Assembly (NCBI RefSeq): GCF_018812025.1
Contig: NC_063063.1
Location: forward strand, 3,169,672 to 3,233,671
DNA length: 64,000 nt
From: Megalobrama amblycephala
Taxonomy: Eukaryota; Chordata; Actinopteri; Cypriniformes; Xenocyprididae
Direction: 5' to 3'
This document shows positions 1 to 15,811 of this stretch, piece after piece. How positions within the stretch are numbered: position 1 is the first letter of the stretch; each line of letters begins with the position of its first letter. The position numbers and the translations under genes were made by a program. The notes beneath the pieces were generated by a model. That model was not told the origin of the DNA, searched no databases, and saw only the letters and a program-made list of their open reading frames with translations.

Positions 1-397
1 CGATGAGGAACATTGTTTTTAAAGTATTCCACAATCTTTTTACTCACTCTTTCACAAATTGGAGAGCCTCTGTCCATCTTTACTTCTGAAAGAAATGCCT
101 TTTATAGCTAATCATGTTACAGACCTGATATCAATTAAATTAATTAGTTGCTAGATGTTCTCCCAGCTGAATCTTTTCAAAATTTCTTGATTTTTCAGTC
201 ATTTGTTGACCCCTATTTTGAGACCTGTAGCAGGCGTCAAATTTGAAATGAGCTCATTTTGTGCAAAAAATTGTAAACTTTCTTAGTTTAAACATTTGTT
301 ATGTTATCTATGTTCTATTGTGAATATACTTAAAATAATAACTTTAAATTACAAATAAACATTAATTTAATTTAATGCAACTCAAAAAATTTAAAGC

Positions 398-815
398 ACA
401 CTGTAAAGCCGAATAAGTTGGCAATTAGTTGCCTCAAAATTTTTAAGTTAAGAAACTCAAAGTTTAAGTGAGCAGAACTGACAGATTTTTATTTTGTACT
501 CATACATTTTAATTGTTCTTAACTTGAAATGTTTGAGTACACTAGAACATTTAACTTAAAATTATTATGCAACCCCAGTGTAAATATTTGTATTAGTGTT
601 AAACTTAAGTTTGTCTAAATTCAAAGAAATAAGTTAATAAAACTCAAAATAATGAAACAGTTCAGCTTACTTAAAAAATGTCAGTTCTGTGAACTTGAAA
701 ATAAAAGAAAGTTCTAAATACTTATAACAGTTCATTTGACTGAATTAAATTTGTTTAATTTAAGTTTGTCCAACTCAAACCAATTAACTATTTTGAGCGT
801 TTGGGTTTACAGTGT
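398..815. mobile_element. MITE-like element with ACACTGTAAA ends
   Basis: Left ACACTGTAAAGCC, right GGGTTTACAGTGT, complementary apart from one base. The interior is AT-rich with repeated AACTCAAA / GTTTAAGT words. It is followed directly by a long (TA)n tract. Confidence 0.55.
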
Positions 816-3778
<2,963 letters not shown>

Positions 3779-3782
3779 TATA

Positions 3783-5377
3783 TGTGACCTGATCCAGCAA
3801 AATGAGTCACAGTGACCCAAATTTCAAAATTGAGATTTTGGTATCAATGGAAAGATGAGACAATAAGCTTTAAAATGATATCCTAGTCAAAGTCATACCT
3901 TGAATGGTTTTAAAGATATACCCATTTTAATTATGGTCGTCTGCCCTCTTTTTCCAATTGAAAACCTGAGAAAATCGCTTTTAAAGTTTTTTTCTTTTTC
4001 TTTTTTCTTTTCTGAGCGACACACACAAAAGTAAAGACTCATAACTCCAAAACTCTAGCAAGGAGAGTCAAAAGGTAGGTACCATTTGATAGAAAACATT
4101 CCATTTGGACATTATCTTGCTGAGAAACAGCTGATAAAAGACAAAAAATATATATAATTTTTTTTAAATAATTTTTCTTTTTTTATTTGACATGGAATAA
4201 CTCAGGAACACAATAAGATCGCTAAAAAATTCTTTTTTGGTGATGCTCTCCTATATGTGAGCTGCATCTGGTTCAAATTTCGTGGTGATAGCATAAAGAA
4301 TAGTTTGAAAAATTGTTGTTCATTTTTTCCGCAGCCAGGTGGCGCCAACGGGCGGTAAACTCCGGTTTAGAGGAGCTTCTCAGCACTCGTTAGGAGTTTT
4401 TCAAAATGGTTAGATGCATTAAAAAGATGAGATTCTAAGCTTTAAAATGATATCTATTATGTGTTATTCCACGTTGGAAAACGAACATGGATGGGTCCGG
4501 GAACATTGGATACACACTGCATCCCAGAGAGATGAGAGACATGTTTTTAGCCAAGTATGTTAAATCATTTCGTGACTAATATCTTGTGATCAACGCAATA
4601 TATTATATTGATTTTGGATTCATTTTAATCTTGAGATTCTTTTTTAAATATTGATGTGCGATTTTTATGATCTGTGCATTTTTCATGAAGTTATGAGCAT
4701 GTGAAATATACATACCTGTATTCAGTTAGCGGCTGGGCTGTTTTTGTTGTAAACGCATATTACTCAGACTCATTAGAGGGTGAAAACAACGCAACAGAAG
4801 CATGTTGGAGGCTTGATATGAAAGTTTAAAGTCTTTGGTTTTGTATGCAAAAAGAATTTTTGTGCTACCTATATGGATTAATTTTTTATTGGCTTTTAAA
4901 GAGAGACACGCAAATGGGAGTTTTATTTTATAAGGCGCGCTAGTCTGACAGGAGGATGGCTGGACCGATCGCGTGCCTGTCAGTCGAAACGGGGCTTCCC
5001 ATTGTTAAAAATCAGCGTTTAGGTCAGTATGTTTACATTTCTAAGCTTTTTGATTGGTTCTATACAACGTATAACACCATATTTGTAGAGCAGAGATAAT
5101 GACATTTCAGGGGATACTGGGAAATGCTCATAAGTGATGAGAGGAGTTGAGAAGTTCATTTCCAGCGAATTTAGTAAAACCATGTCAAATTTAATAGCCA
5201 TTTAAATACCTTTACTCAATTATCTGGACTACGAAACTTTGGGAGATTATTTTTGAAAGTCTGTTCTTTGAAATTAGCTTAAAAAATTCGATTTTTTCAT
5301 TGTTTTTCCACATTATCGGCCCATATCTTAAAATAGAACGTTGCGACTTCCGACTCATTTCGCCAGATCGGGTCACA
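3783..5377. mobile_element. 1.6-kb non-autonomous TIR element
   Basis: Flanked by TATA on both sides (3779-3782, 5378-5381). Termini TGTGACCTGATCCAGCAAAA and the complement of the right end (TGTGACCCGATCTGGCGAAA) differ at 4 of 20 positions, and the match extends through ATGAGTC. An internal repeat, TAAGCTTTAAAATGATATC, occurs near 3868 and 4438. No transposase frame is seen. The size and TA-rich duplication suggest a DNA transposon derivative of unknown superfamily. Confidence 0.75.
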
Positions 5378-5381
5378 TATA

Positions 5382-6654
5382 GTGACGTATATCCGAGTGA
5401 AACGGCTTCTCAAACAAGAACAAATGTGGGGCGGGGCTTGATTTTGTCTGTTGGGAATTGATTGGACGGTTGTGGTTTGCTATTGGTGGATCTCATGTGA
5501 GTGACAGGTTGCCCCGCCCTCGTCACGCTGCAAGAGGGAGGCGAAGTTATTCTGATTCAAGATTACGAGGAACAATATTGATGTGCACAGATAAATCATT
5601 TATAATAAATGCTACAATTTTGATTTCATGGTAACTTTAAGATTTGAATTTCACACGACTCTGTTTATTTGTTCATTCATCTACATTATATGAATAATAC
5701 ATCTTTTTCTGACTTCCATCATCCCATCTGCGTGCGACAGTGTCTAAAATTGAACTTAGTCTGAAGCAAATAAATTCAAAAGAAAAGCAAATGCCGCAAT
5801 ATCTGAATCAGCCTCAGATATTTGCTTCATCTGAATATGTTTGTCAGAGGATTTGATCAGATTATCGTCAGCAGTGATGTCTCTTTGATCGCAGTGATGC
5901 TTGGACTCCATCACAGGTGTCTGCGTACACATTATGAAATCATGAGCTGTATTAAGAACAGAGAGTAGGACGGCCAGAGGATGAGTCAACGGGGCTTTCC
6001 TCCCTCATCTATCTGTGAGTTTGTGGATGTTCCATGCCTCTGGGAGTTATTATACAGACATATGGTAGTAATATTTGATCAGTCTATATAAACATGCCAA
6101 ACACGTGTGTGAATGTACACGCATGTGACGCCTCTGCTGTGATGTCACAGTGATCAATCTGCAATCTGCTCATTCAAGTCATATGCATTATCCAGGCCAG
6201 AAACACACACAAACAATCAGCAGCTCAACAGCTGACGGCATAAATTTATTGACTTTATTTCTTCACATTCCCGCCTTCGGTGGTTTCCCTTCTGCATAAT
6301 TTATGCTGTTTCCACCCCGTTTCTCGCCTCTGGAAAGTTCCGCTGTCTGATTTCTCAATACAGACACTATTATTATTGAAGTGTAATAATATTTTCATGC
6401 GGTAAACAAATATTCATTCTGAATAGAAAGTTATTCAGATCATTGTCATACGCTCGCCTCCGCTATAGCATGACAGACTCATTCATTTGTTTTTCTGGGT
6501 CTGTGTTTCACTGGTTAATAGAACAGTGTTATTATTCAGAGGGATTTTTTATTTAGAAGTGCTCTTGTTTCATTCAGGATGTTTAGCGTGAGTAAACCAC
6601 GATGTGCCCGTGTGAGTGTGTGTGGAGTTGTTTTATTGCATTAAGAGACACTTC
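5382..6654. other. No gene recognised
   Basis: Contains a GGGGCGGGGCTTGATTTTG / GGTTGCCCCGCCC pair around 5428-5520, suggesting a small repeat. The rest appears to be unique non-coding sequence. Confidence 0.45.
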
Positions 6655-6978
6655 AAGTGGCCTTAACTACTATGTACTTACATTTAAATTAATCATTTGA
6701 TACAATGCACTTATTGTGTACATGCATGTTTTTACATTGTACTTAAATTTTAGAAACACCTGCATGTAATTAATTTCTGTAATTACATTTAGAATTACAC
6801 TTTTGACCCATCCTTTACATCTTACCCCTACCCTTAAACCTACCCATACCACCAAAGCTTTCCCTAACCTTACCCGTATCCACCTCAATAGCAGCAGAAG
6901 TGCCTTACAATTTAATATGAACCCAATAAGTACATTGTACTTAATTTTTATGTAAGTACATAGTAATTAAGGCCACTT
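6655..6978. mobile_element. 324-bp MITE with 30-bp inverted termini
   Basis: Left AAGTGGCCTTAACTACTATG then TACTTACA; right TGTAAGTACATAGTAATTAA then GGCCACTT. The termini pair over about 30 bp with one mismatch. The interior contains CCTACCCTTAAACCTACCC, common in fish MITEs. Coding capacity none. Confidence 0.75.
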
Positions 6979-7320
6979 AATATAAAGTGGGACCGACGCT
7001 TCTGACCGCAAACACACAAACATGACTCAAGGCCAGATCATCCTCGTATACAGTACCTTGTGACTGGTTAATACAACTGGGTGAGATCTGGCCACATGAT
7101 GATGACAGAAGATATAGTACTATGACAATCAAGTACTATAATAGCAGGAGAAAGCTATCCATTAGCACTCTCATTCATCTCAGTGAGAGGAACTTGGCAA
7201 TACACGACTCACTCGTGTGCACTCTGTTTCTGAGAACATTCGTCATGTGACTGTTCACTCTTTAAAGGCAGAAGACAGGGAAAAAAGTCCATTTCACAGT
7301 TTAAAATATGCTTATTTTTG

Positions 7321-8461
7321 CCATGGAATAAAAAAAAAGGTAATTTTGACTTTTTATCTCACAATTCTGAGATTATGGGTCCTATCATACACCCGGTGCA
7401 ATGCGATGCCAGGCTCAACTCAAGTTTTTTTTGCTAGTTTCAGCTCAACATTCATGTCCTGCGCCACATTGTTTAAATAGCAAATGCACTCGTGCCCATC
7501 TGTTCACCCATGGACATGCTGGTCTGAAATCAAAGGTGTGTTCAGGTGCATTGTTGGCGTGTTGCTATTTTGAGGCAACTAAATTCGATGGTGCAATATT
7601 TTATGTGTATGTTAGTAATATGTTAGTAATATGCAGCTATATGCGGGTGCACAACGCGTGTACACTCTGCTTGTTACACAGCAGCACACAAACATGCCAA
7701 ATATTAAAAATAAAAGGATTCCTCTCTGGAGAAGCATTCATTCTTTCCGCTTGCAAATTCTGCCATGTAAATAGCAATACACTGTGGTGGAAGCGCAACT
7801 GGCTTTTAAAGGGAATAGGAGATGAGACTCTGATTGGTTTATTGCACATTATGCCCAAAACACACCCATGACTCATTAAGAGAATAGGGACAATCCTTTT
7901 GGACCATGCGCCAGGCGCGGCCACCATTTTTTCATCATTAAACTAGCAAAAGAGGACTCGGACACGCCTTAAGTGCACCTGTGCCATGAGCTTCAGACCA
8001 TGTGCTTAGATCGTTAAAATAGGGGCCTATATCTCATAACTTTTTTTTTTCTTTTGTGAGAGAATCAACACAAAAGGTCAAAATTGTGAGATATAAATTG
8101 ACAACAGTGAGGAAAAAAAAGTGTGAGATAAAAAGTCCCAATTACTTTTTTTTTAATATGGAAGCCCATTTCTGCCACACATGAAAAAATGCTCTGATAA
8201 ATCATAATTATGCCATAAAAAGTCAAAATTATGACATACTAAATCAAAATTATGACCTCAAAATTCTAAATTATGAGATTAAAATTATGACATACTAAAC
8301 CAAAATTATGACATTAAAAATTTGAAATTATGACATACTAAATTGAAATTTTGACTAATTATGACTAATAGTCAAAATTGAGAATTTAAATTTTTTTATG
8401 TCATAATTATAATTGTCCAGATTATGATTTTTTTTTTTTTTTATGTGGTGGAAATGGGCTT
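7321..8461. mobile_element. Composite of related MITEs with inserted sequence
   Basis: A 41-bp inverted pair (left 7321-7361, right about 8122-8161; GACTTTTTATCTCAC and its complement) encloses a later insertion. A second unit, 8162-8461, has 17-bp ends AAGCCCATTTCTGCCAC / GTGGTGGAAATGGGCTT and an interior of repeated AAAATTATGACATACTAAA words. The same end type flanks 42653-43517. Confidence 0.6.
7377..8027. mobile_element. Element inserted in the composite MITE, TAT duplication
   Basis: Ends GGGTCCTAT and ATAGGGGCC, flanked by TAT on both sides (7374-7376, 8028-8030). A 3-bp duplication would fit a PIF/Harbinger-type MITE. Overlapping open frames on both strands (7401-7871 plus; 7637-7927 minus) match no family I know and are taken as chance frames. 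Confidence 0.45.
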
Positions 8462-9742
8462 AATTATTTAAATATTATTATTCAGTACTTAAATGTATAA
8501 TTACACTGTAACACGGACAGCTTAAAATAAAGGGTTACACTTATTACTACCTGTTACAGTGTAATTAAACATTTAAGTACTGCCTAATAGAAATTAACAA
8601 CATGTACTTTGTATATAATTAGGGTTTGGTTTAGGGTTAGTTGCATATAATTATGCATAATTTACTCTTATTACTATATGTACAGGTAACTTATGTAATG
8701 AGGACACTGTAAAATAGTGTTACCATAACTAAAGCTTCCATATTAAAATGTGTCCTGCACTGTTAAAAGGTCTATTAATGTGGATCAATGAATTTTAATG
8801 TCATAAATGACAAAAGCAAAAGACAAATGTTGTTTTATTGAAAATGTCTTTCCACAACAAAGCTTGAAGCACGACACAGCGACACATGAATGCATGTGCA
8901 TGAGGGCCTCGGCCTGCTTTTACAGAAAAGATGAAAGCTCACGCACTAGTCAGGGAGAGATGGAGTGAAAATACTCCACGTTACGTGAACGTGTCAATCT
9001 GAGGTCAAATCTTATTACTCAAAAGCATCAAATAACACAAGCAGTACGTATTACAGTGACTCATACTCCAGGCAGAAGAGAAACGTGCCTTTGGAAGTTA
9101 TTATAGTGCCACTGAACATGAAAAAGAATGATAGTGATGAAAAATCCCCTCAAAACATGTGCATGTGCCACACACTCACACACACACACACTTTCATATT
9201 CATAATCTTCTTGCTGCTCTCGAAAATCTGCCTGGTTTCAGGAGCTGCATGTGCTCCTCTTCCAATCAGAAACACCAACAGCTTATTATGCAAAGCAACT
9301 GCTCCTTTGATCAAATCTCCTCTCAAGTTTATTAGTTTACAGCGTATGCATGATTTACTCATTGCCTTTCAATGAACAAATGACAGCATTAGAAGTGCAC
9401 TCCATCTTTCATGAGTCTCACTCTGTGTTTGTGACATCCTTCCAGCGTGAGACAAATCGTCCGGCGCTGACAGCCGTGACAACAGAACCTGTAAACACAT
9501 GAGGGGGGGATTCACACTCGCTGAGAACAACATTTATTTGCATGTCCTGTCTGATGTTTTAGTGACCAGTTCACCAAAGGTTAACACTTTACAATTAGAT
9601 CCTATTAGTTAATGTATTAATTAACAACAACTAACAAGCAGTACTTTTGCATGTATTAAATACATGAGCAGTACAGTATTTATTAATCATTGTTAATGTT
9701 AGATAATAAAAATACAGCTATTCATTGTTAGTTCAAATAATA
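8462..9742. other. Non-coding, with MITE fragments
   Basis: 8480-8720 has CAGTACTTAAATGTATAATT and a complementary block plus GGGTTTGGTTTAGGGTTAG, like 27640-27720. 9580-9742 contains the AACAACTAACAA / ATTTATTAATCATTGTTAA repeat that resumes at 10880. No gene seen. Confidence 0.45.
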
Positions 9743-9746
9743 TTAA

Positions 9747-10763
9747 AGGGGTGGTTTATTATGATTTCACTTTTTTAACTTTAGTTAGTAGTTGCGTCCC
9801 AAATGACACACTATACACTATGCACTTATACACTGTGTACTTGTGTACTGTGCACTCATCCATGTAGTGCATGCGACAGTTGAGTGCACGAAGTGTCCAA
9901 CATTTCACACTTCATTTTTCCGTTAATTTAGTGCATCATCCGGGTATTTAAAGTGCACTTTTTCTTTTTGGAATTTTCACTACTTGCACTATTTATACTT
10001 AAAAACGTCATAGAATAGTGCACAAGTACACGAATTGGGACGCACCTAGTGTGTAATGTTGGTGTTTGAGCATAAACAACATCTGCAAAGTTACGACACT
10101 CAAAGTTCAATGCAAAGGGAGATATTTTCTTTTACAGAAATCACTGTTTAAGGACTACAACAAGCTTCTTCCTGGGTTAGTGACATCACTAACCCTAAAA
10201 TTGACATAAACCCCGCCCCCAAGAACACACAACAAAGGGGGCGGGGCCATGTTGGGCTGCTTTAGAGAAGAGGAAGAGTTGTTGTAGTAGAGTGTTGTTG
10301 TCATGCCGTCATTTTACGCCGGACTGCTTCACAAACGAGGGTCAATTCAACACAAAAGATGAACATGACGGCACATGCTAGTGGATGAGTTGAATCAACT
10401 CCACAGCAACTACATCAATTTATTCACTAACCATTCAGAAACATCCAGTTTCATTCTAAAAGTTGTAACTTCTTCCTGAGTCTCTCCATCAGTGTCGACT
10501 CCGGTTTTTGTCTGCGTGAGATTCTCCAGCTTTGTTGTTGTTGAGCTGGAAAGGGGGCGGGAGCAGCAGCTCATTTGCATTTAAAGGGACACACACAAAA
10601 ACGGCGTGTTTTTGCTCACATCCAAATAGGGGCAAATTTGACAAATTTGGCTATAATAAATGATCTGTGGGGTATTTTGAGCTGAAACTTCACAGACACA
10701 TTCTGGAGACACCAGAGACTTACAGTATATTACATCTTGTGAAAGGGGCATTATAGGACCCAT
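9747..10763. mobile_element. TTAA-flanked repeat family 4, copy a, with a nested MITE
   Basis: TTAA at 9743-9746 and 10764-10767. Left end AGGGGTGGTTTATTATGA, right end GCATTATAGGACCCAT (complementary). The body has the block TCATTTGCATTTAAAGGGAC and GATCTGTGGGGTATTTTGAG, shared with 41452-41768 and 58576-59518. A separate MITE lies at 9791-10045. Confidence 0.8.
9791..10045. mobile_element. MITE nested in family 4 copy a
   Basis: Ends GTTGCGTCCCAAAT and ATTGGGACGCAC are complementary with few mismatches. The body is rich in CACTATACACT/AGTGCACAAGTACAC motifs that can pair. No family 4 homology is seen inside. Confidence 0.65.
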
Positions 10764-11652
10764 TTAACAGATACAGCTTTTGATTTTAATAATGAATTAA
10801 TAAATGTTGAAATTACATTACTTGATTAATAAATGCTTTAGAAGTGTTTTTTTATTGTTAGTAATGTTAACTAATGTAATATGGTCCTATTAGTTAACGC
10901 ATTAAGTAACAACAACTAACAATGGGCAAAAGATTACCGTATTTATTAATCTTTGTTAACATTAGTTAATAAAAATACAACAGCTCATAGATAGATAGAT
11001 AAATAGGTAGGGTGTTTTAAAAAAAAGTGTTATCAAACAAGGACAATGTGTAGAGCTATTTCAATGCATTTAACACCTGGTTAAACCGGATTACAGTTGC
11101 TTTGTGAACAAGACGAATATGTTTTTGCACCAAAATATCACATTAAAGTGGCAGGACTGTTTACTGTAGCATTTTCCCATACTGTACACATTTTCAGTGT
11201 TACTGATTAACCTGTTTTTAGATGTTATACTGAGAACTCAATGCAGATTTGATTTGTTGGTGTGAATTGAAGAGTTTTTCTCAGTGCGTAAACAACTGTG
11301 CAATAAACGTTTTTACAAGCTGTCACAACACCACTTCCAGGAAGGGATTTAAGAGCCAATTTGAAATTTGCAAACATTATCTAGTGTGATAAATCATGAT
11401 TAATGGTGCTTTTGCTACACTTCAGGTTAAAGGTATTTGACAAACAACTGACTTCCAGTTGTTAAACTCGTAGCTTCGCAACTCTGGTTGGAAATCATGC
11501 GGGTTGTCGAGAAGAATTGTGCTGTTGCTTTTAATTTTCAGTGAATGAATGGGCAAGAAAAGACATTAGCTCAATACACATTGATAAAGTCATCATATAT
11601 GCAGGATTACAGTTGAAAAATACAGTTTATTATTTTTCAAAGACCCAAAGTA
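10764..11652. other. No gene recognised
   Basis: 10764-10985 continues the AACAACTAACAA repeat interrupted by family 4 copy a. A short (GATA)n-like run is near 10987. 11040-11650 appears unique and non-coding. Confidence 0.45.
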
Positions 11653-13179
11653 CAGTGGTGATCAGAATTATTGGCACCCTTGGTAAATATGATCAAAGAT
11701 GACTGTAAAAATAAATCTGCGTTGTTTATCCTTTTGATCTTTAATTCATAAAATTAGCAAAAATCTAACCTTTCATTGAAGGAAAAGAATTGAAAGTGGG
11801 AAAATTATATATTATGAAATAAATGTTTTTCTTCAAAACACTTTGGCCATAATTATTGGCACCCCTAAAAAATATCTCTGAAGTATATTCATATTTATTT
11901 GATTTTTTTTTAGCACACCAGGGTGATCATGAACATGAAATTATCCAGCCATGACTTCCTGTTCCACAGGACTATAAACATGAGGAAACACAGAGGCCAA
12001 ATTCCCTTAATCATTCATCACAATGAGAAAAACCAAAGAATATAGTTCTGATGTGCAGCAAAAGATTGTTGAGCTTCACAAAATAGAAAGTGGCTGTAAG
12101 AAAATAGCTAAAGCATTAAAATCCCCATTTCCACCATTAGGGCAATAATTAAGAAGTTCCAATCAACTAAAGATGTTGCAAATCTGCCTGGAAGAGGATG
12201 TGTGTCTAAATCGTCCTAATGCGCGGTGTGGAGGAAAGTTTGAGTGGCCAAAGACTCTCCAAGGACAGCTGGAGAATTGCAGAGATTAATTGAGTCTTGA
12301 GTCTCAGAAAGCCTAACAAACAGCACCTACATCCCCACAAGTTGTTTGGTGATCCTCTGCTCTCATACAGAATCAATCTCCAGCATATTCAGTTGTCAGA
12401 CACGACTGGAACTTCAATGGTCTATGGTTCAATGCTTATATGGTCAGATGAAACTAAAAAAAGAGATTTGGCAGCAAACTCACCAGATGGGTTTGGTGCA
12501 CACATGGATAAAAAGTACCCCATGTCCACGGTTAAATATACTGCTGGATCTTTAATGTTGTGGGCCTATTTTTCTGCTGGAGGTCCTGGACAGATACATG
12601 GAATCATGGATTCTATCAAATACAAACAGATAAAAAATCAAAACCTGATTGCTTCTGCTAGAAATCCAATAATGAGCCGTGGTTGGATCTTCCATCAGGA
12701 CAATGACCCAAAACAAACATCAAAATCAACACAAAAATGTGTTGCTGAGCACAAAATGAAGCTTCTGCCATGGCCATCCCAGTCCCCTGACCTGAACCCT
12801 AAAGAAAATGAGTGGAGTGAACTGAAGAGAAGAAGCACCAACATGGAGCTGGAATCTGAAGGATCTGGAGAGATTCTGCATGAAGGAATGGTCTCTGATC
12901 TCTTGTCATTATAGGTGAAGAGCTGTTATCTTGGCAAAAGGAGGTTGCAAAAAGTTTTGAATAAAAGGGTGCCAATAATTGTGGCCAACGTGTTTTGGAG
13001 ATAAACATTTATTTCATAATGTGACTCCCCCCCCACTATCAATTCTTTTCCTTCAATGAAAGGTTAGAATTTTGCTCATTTTATGACTTAAAGATCAAAA
13101 GGATACACAACACAGATTTATTTTTACAGTCATCTTTGGTCATATTTACCAAGGGTGCCAATAATTCTGACCACCACTG
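11653..13179 (+). mobile_element. Tc1/mariner-like transposon, copy 1 (DD34E, inactive)
   Basis: 1,527 bp flanked by TA target-site duplications (11651-11652, 13180-13181). Termini are CAGTGGTGATCAGAATTATT and its near complement at the right end. Each inverted terminal repeat is about 210-220 bp with an outer and an inner related motif (AATTATTGGCACCC near 11663 and 11849), the IR/DR layout of fish Tc1 elements. It carries one transposase pseudogene on the plus strand. No host gene is interrupted. Confidence 0.93.
12023..12914 (+). pseudogene. Tc1-like transposase pseudogene (copy 1)
   Basis: Starts MRKTKEYSSDVQQKIVEL, with a helix-turn-helix typical of Tc1 transposases. Compared with copy 2, one base is missing in the GCATTAAAATCCCC region, which shifts the frame; stops follow. 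The C-terminal catalytic part is open from 12297: WSDETK holds the first Asp, QDNDPK the second, and NPKENEW the Glu 34 residues later, so the signature is DD34E. The glycine-rich SAGGPGQ is present. The tail is truncated (LSL and stop) compared with copy 2. Not functional. Confidence 0.9.
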
Positions 13180-13559
13180 TATATCTTCAGTGTCTCTCTT
13201 TTTGTTCTGTTTCCTCATTCCCCTTTATATTGTTATGATGCTTTCCTCCATAAATCGTCTCAGATGAAAAGTGTTTTCCAAGAATGACCCAACTGTGTTC
13301 TCATGTTAGCCTAACTTCATTCGCCCACATAATTTATTATGGGAACAATTTCCACAGTGAGCATCCTGAAAAGGCCATTGATTAATAACAATTGTAAACA
13401 TGGAAAAATCCTCTGGCTTTCAAAGAACCAGCATGACTGTCATGTTTACTAAATGAAGTTGCCAAGTTTTCAGAATCGCTGCTTTGAAATGACAAAAAAT
13501 CACATTGTGCTAAGCTGGGTTATAGTTATTGCTTTTTTGTGAATTGCTATGGGGATTAT

Positions 13560-14026
13560 AACTAAATCTGAGACTATAACCATAAAAAAAGAACATTCAA
13601 TACTTTAAATAAAATGTAAAAATACTTTTAAAAAATAAAATAAAAATAAAACAAAAAACTTAAAAATAAAATAAAATTTAACTGAAAAAATAATAATTAT
13701 TACTTATTTTTTTCAGCTGGTTTTCATTTAATTTTACATTGATGTACTAAATGAGAACTGAAATAAAAAAAAATCAATGAAAACTATACAGACATATATT
13801 TTTTAAAAATATTAAGAATGACAAAAACAACACAACAAAATTACTAAAATTTTAACTAAAATTTAAATGAAAACAGAAAATATAAAAGTAAAACTGAAAT
13901 AAAATAAAATATATATTTTTTTATTTCAGCTAGCTGTCAAGGCAACATTTTTCATTTTTATTTAGTTTAAGCTGATGTAGTAAAACAACCATGACTAAAA
14001 CTGAAATAATTAATAAAAAAAGATAT

Positions 14027-14060
<34 letters not shown>

Positions 14061-14170
14061 CTGACAAAAACACAAAATAATTAACAAATTAAATTGAAAA
14101 CAGTAAATAAAAACAAATTCAAAGTATTAATAAAAACTACAATAGTATCTCAATGATACAAAAAACCAAA
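13560..14170. repeat. Degenerate AT-rich AAAACTGAAAT-type repeat
   Basis: Irregular repeats of AAAATAAAACTGAAATAA, with an (AAT)n run (about 14029-14056) and the block TTCAGCTAGCTGTCAAGGCA. Similar T-rich sequence on the other strand occupies 42760-43430 and part of 18360-18900. Confidence 0.6.
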
Positions 14171-14901
14171 ACAAAACAATAAAATCAAGACTTGATTTCC
14201 CGCACAGCCAATGAGGATCGATTTGATCCGTCTGTCCTGTTATTTTGTATTTACCGTAGGTCTCGCCAGGCTGTGTGTGTCTAACATCATGATTTATTGT
14301 GCACATTTTATGGTTTATTTGCTTGCATTACTGTAGTATTTGCGCACAGGTATGCCCGTTTCCTGGAAAGGTGCACTTGAAACTTGCTGAGTTATTATGT
14401 ATGCAGACTGAGTCACTTTGTTTCTCAGGAAAAACATATGGAAGCTGATTGGATTTATGTGGAAGTTTGATGGTCAGTATTGACACTTACAGTTCCCAAA
14501 CAAATCCAAATGATGTCCTCAGACGGGATCCATTAGCCTACTCGGCTAACATCAGCGTGTTTATCATGGTTTCCGAGGATATGAGTCAGTAATTAGTTTG
14601 GTTTTCAGTAAACGATTATAGGGATTCTCTTATCAGCATCCTAGAGAAGCTCTGCTTTGGAAACTGAGAGCTGTGTGCACAGGTGTGTGTGTGTCATGTG
14701 ACAGACGCCTGCAGCGCTCTGATTGGTCGGCTCTTGGAAACAGCATCCCATTCTGTCGTAAACCAGACAAACAGACAGAGAACATAAACAAAAAGAAGGA
14801 GGAAAGAAATGCTTGGAAAGTAACAAGCTGATGTTTATTTTTCTCTTGTTCCTGCAGGCTTTTCTTCTATGGTGAACTGATTTTTTTGCTGTCCAGGTTA
14901 A

Positions 14902-15626
14902 AGGATAAGTCCTGATAATTTTATGTCCATGTCCTTCTTTCTTCAGTCGAAAAGAAATTAAGGTTATTGATGAAAACATTCCAGGATTATTCTCCTTATA
15001 GTGGACTTCAATGGCCTCCAGATGGTTGAAGGTCAAAATTACAGTTTCAGTGCAGCTTCAAAGAGATTTAAACGATCCCAGACAAGGAATAAGAGTCTTA
15101 TCTAGAGAAACGATCTGTCACACAAATGATCACCTTGCACATGCTTCCGCTTTCCGTATTCTTCAAAAAGCCTACGCTGTATGTCCCACACCTTCCCTAT
15201 TAAACTTACAGAACGAACGCAGCGCCAGTTCTGTTTTTTCCGTAAGGTGAACAGGGAAGGCATAGGACATACAGCGTAAGAGTTTTGAAGAATACAGAAA
15301 GCGGAAGCATGTGCAAGGTGATGATTTGTGTTTATAAAGCATATACAGTTGTATTTTTGTAGAAAATGACCAATCATTTCGCTAGATAAGACTCTTATTC
15401 CTCGTCTGGTATCGTTTAAAGCCCTTTGAAGCTGCACTGAAACTGTAATTTTGACCTTCAACCGTCTGGAGGCCATTGGAGTCCACTATAAGGAGAATAA
15501 TCCTGGAATGTTTTCCTCAAAAACCTTCATTTATTTTCGACTGAAGAAAGAAAGACATGATCATCTTGGATGACATGGGGGTGAATAAATTATCAGGAAA
15601 TTTTAATTCAGAAGTGAACTAATCCT
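14902..15626. mobile_element. TTAA-flanked fold-back MITE family 1, copy a
   Basis: TTAA at 14898-14901 and 15627-15630. Long inverted arms: a left block TTTCTTCAGTCGAAAAGAAA followed by CATTCCAGGATTATTCTCC, mirrored on the right. The centre carries an imperfect mirrored segment around 15120-15330 (ATCACCTTGCACATGCTTCC and its complement). Apparent open frames on both strands are repeat-derived. Confidence 0.85.
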
Positions 15627-15704
15627 TTAATTTCTGCAAACTCCAGAGCAAGAAAACAGAGACAGACGTGCTCCTATATTTTCCTCACACAGCAATCTCC
15701 ACTA

Positions 15705-15728
15705 CCAGACAAAAGTTTGGAATAATTA

Positions 15729-15811
<83 letters not shown>

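Noticed and set aside
7401..7871. 156-residue open frame with an overlapping minus-strand frame
   Set aside because: Lies inside a MITE-like insertion (7377-8027), has no recognisable domain, and both strands are open by chance.
15011..15476. Paired open frames beginning MASRWLKVKITVSVQLQRDL on both strands
   Set aside because: Both are the mirrored arms of a fold-back MITE; the same peptide recurs at 50763.
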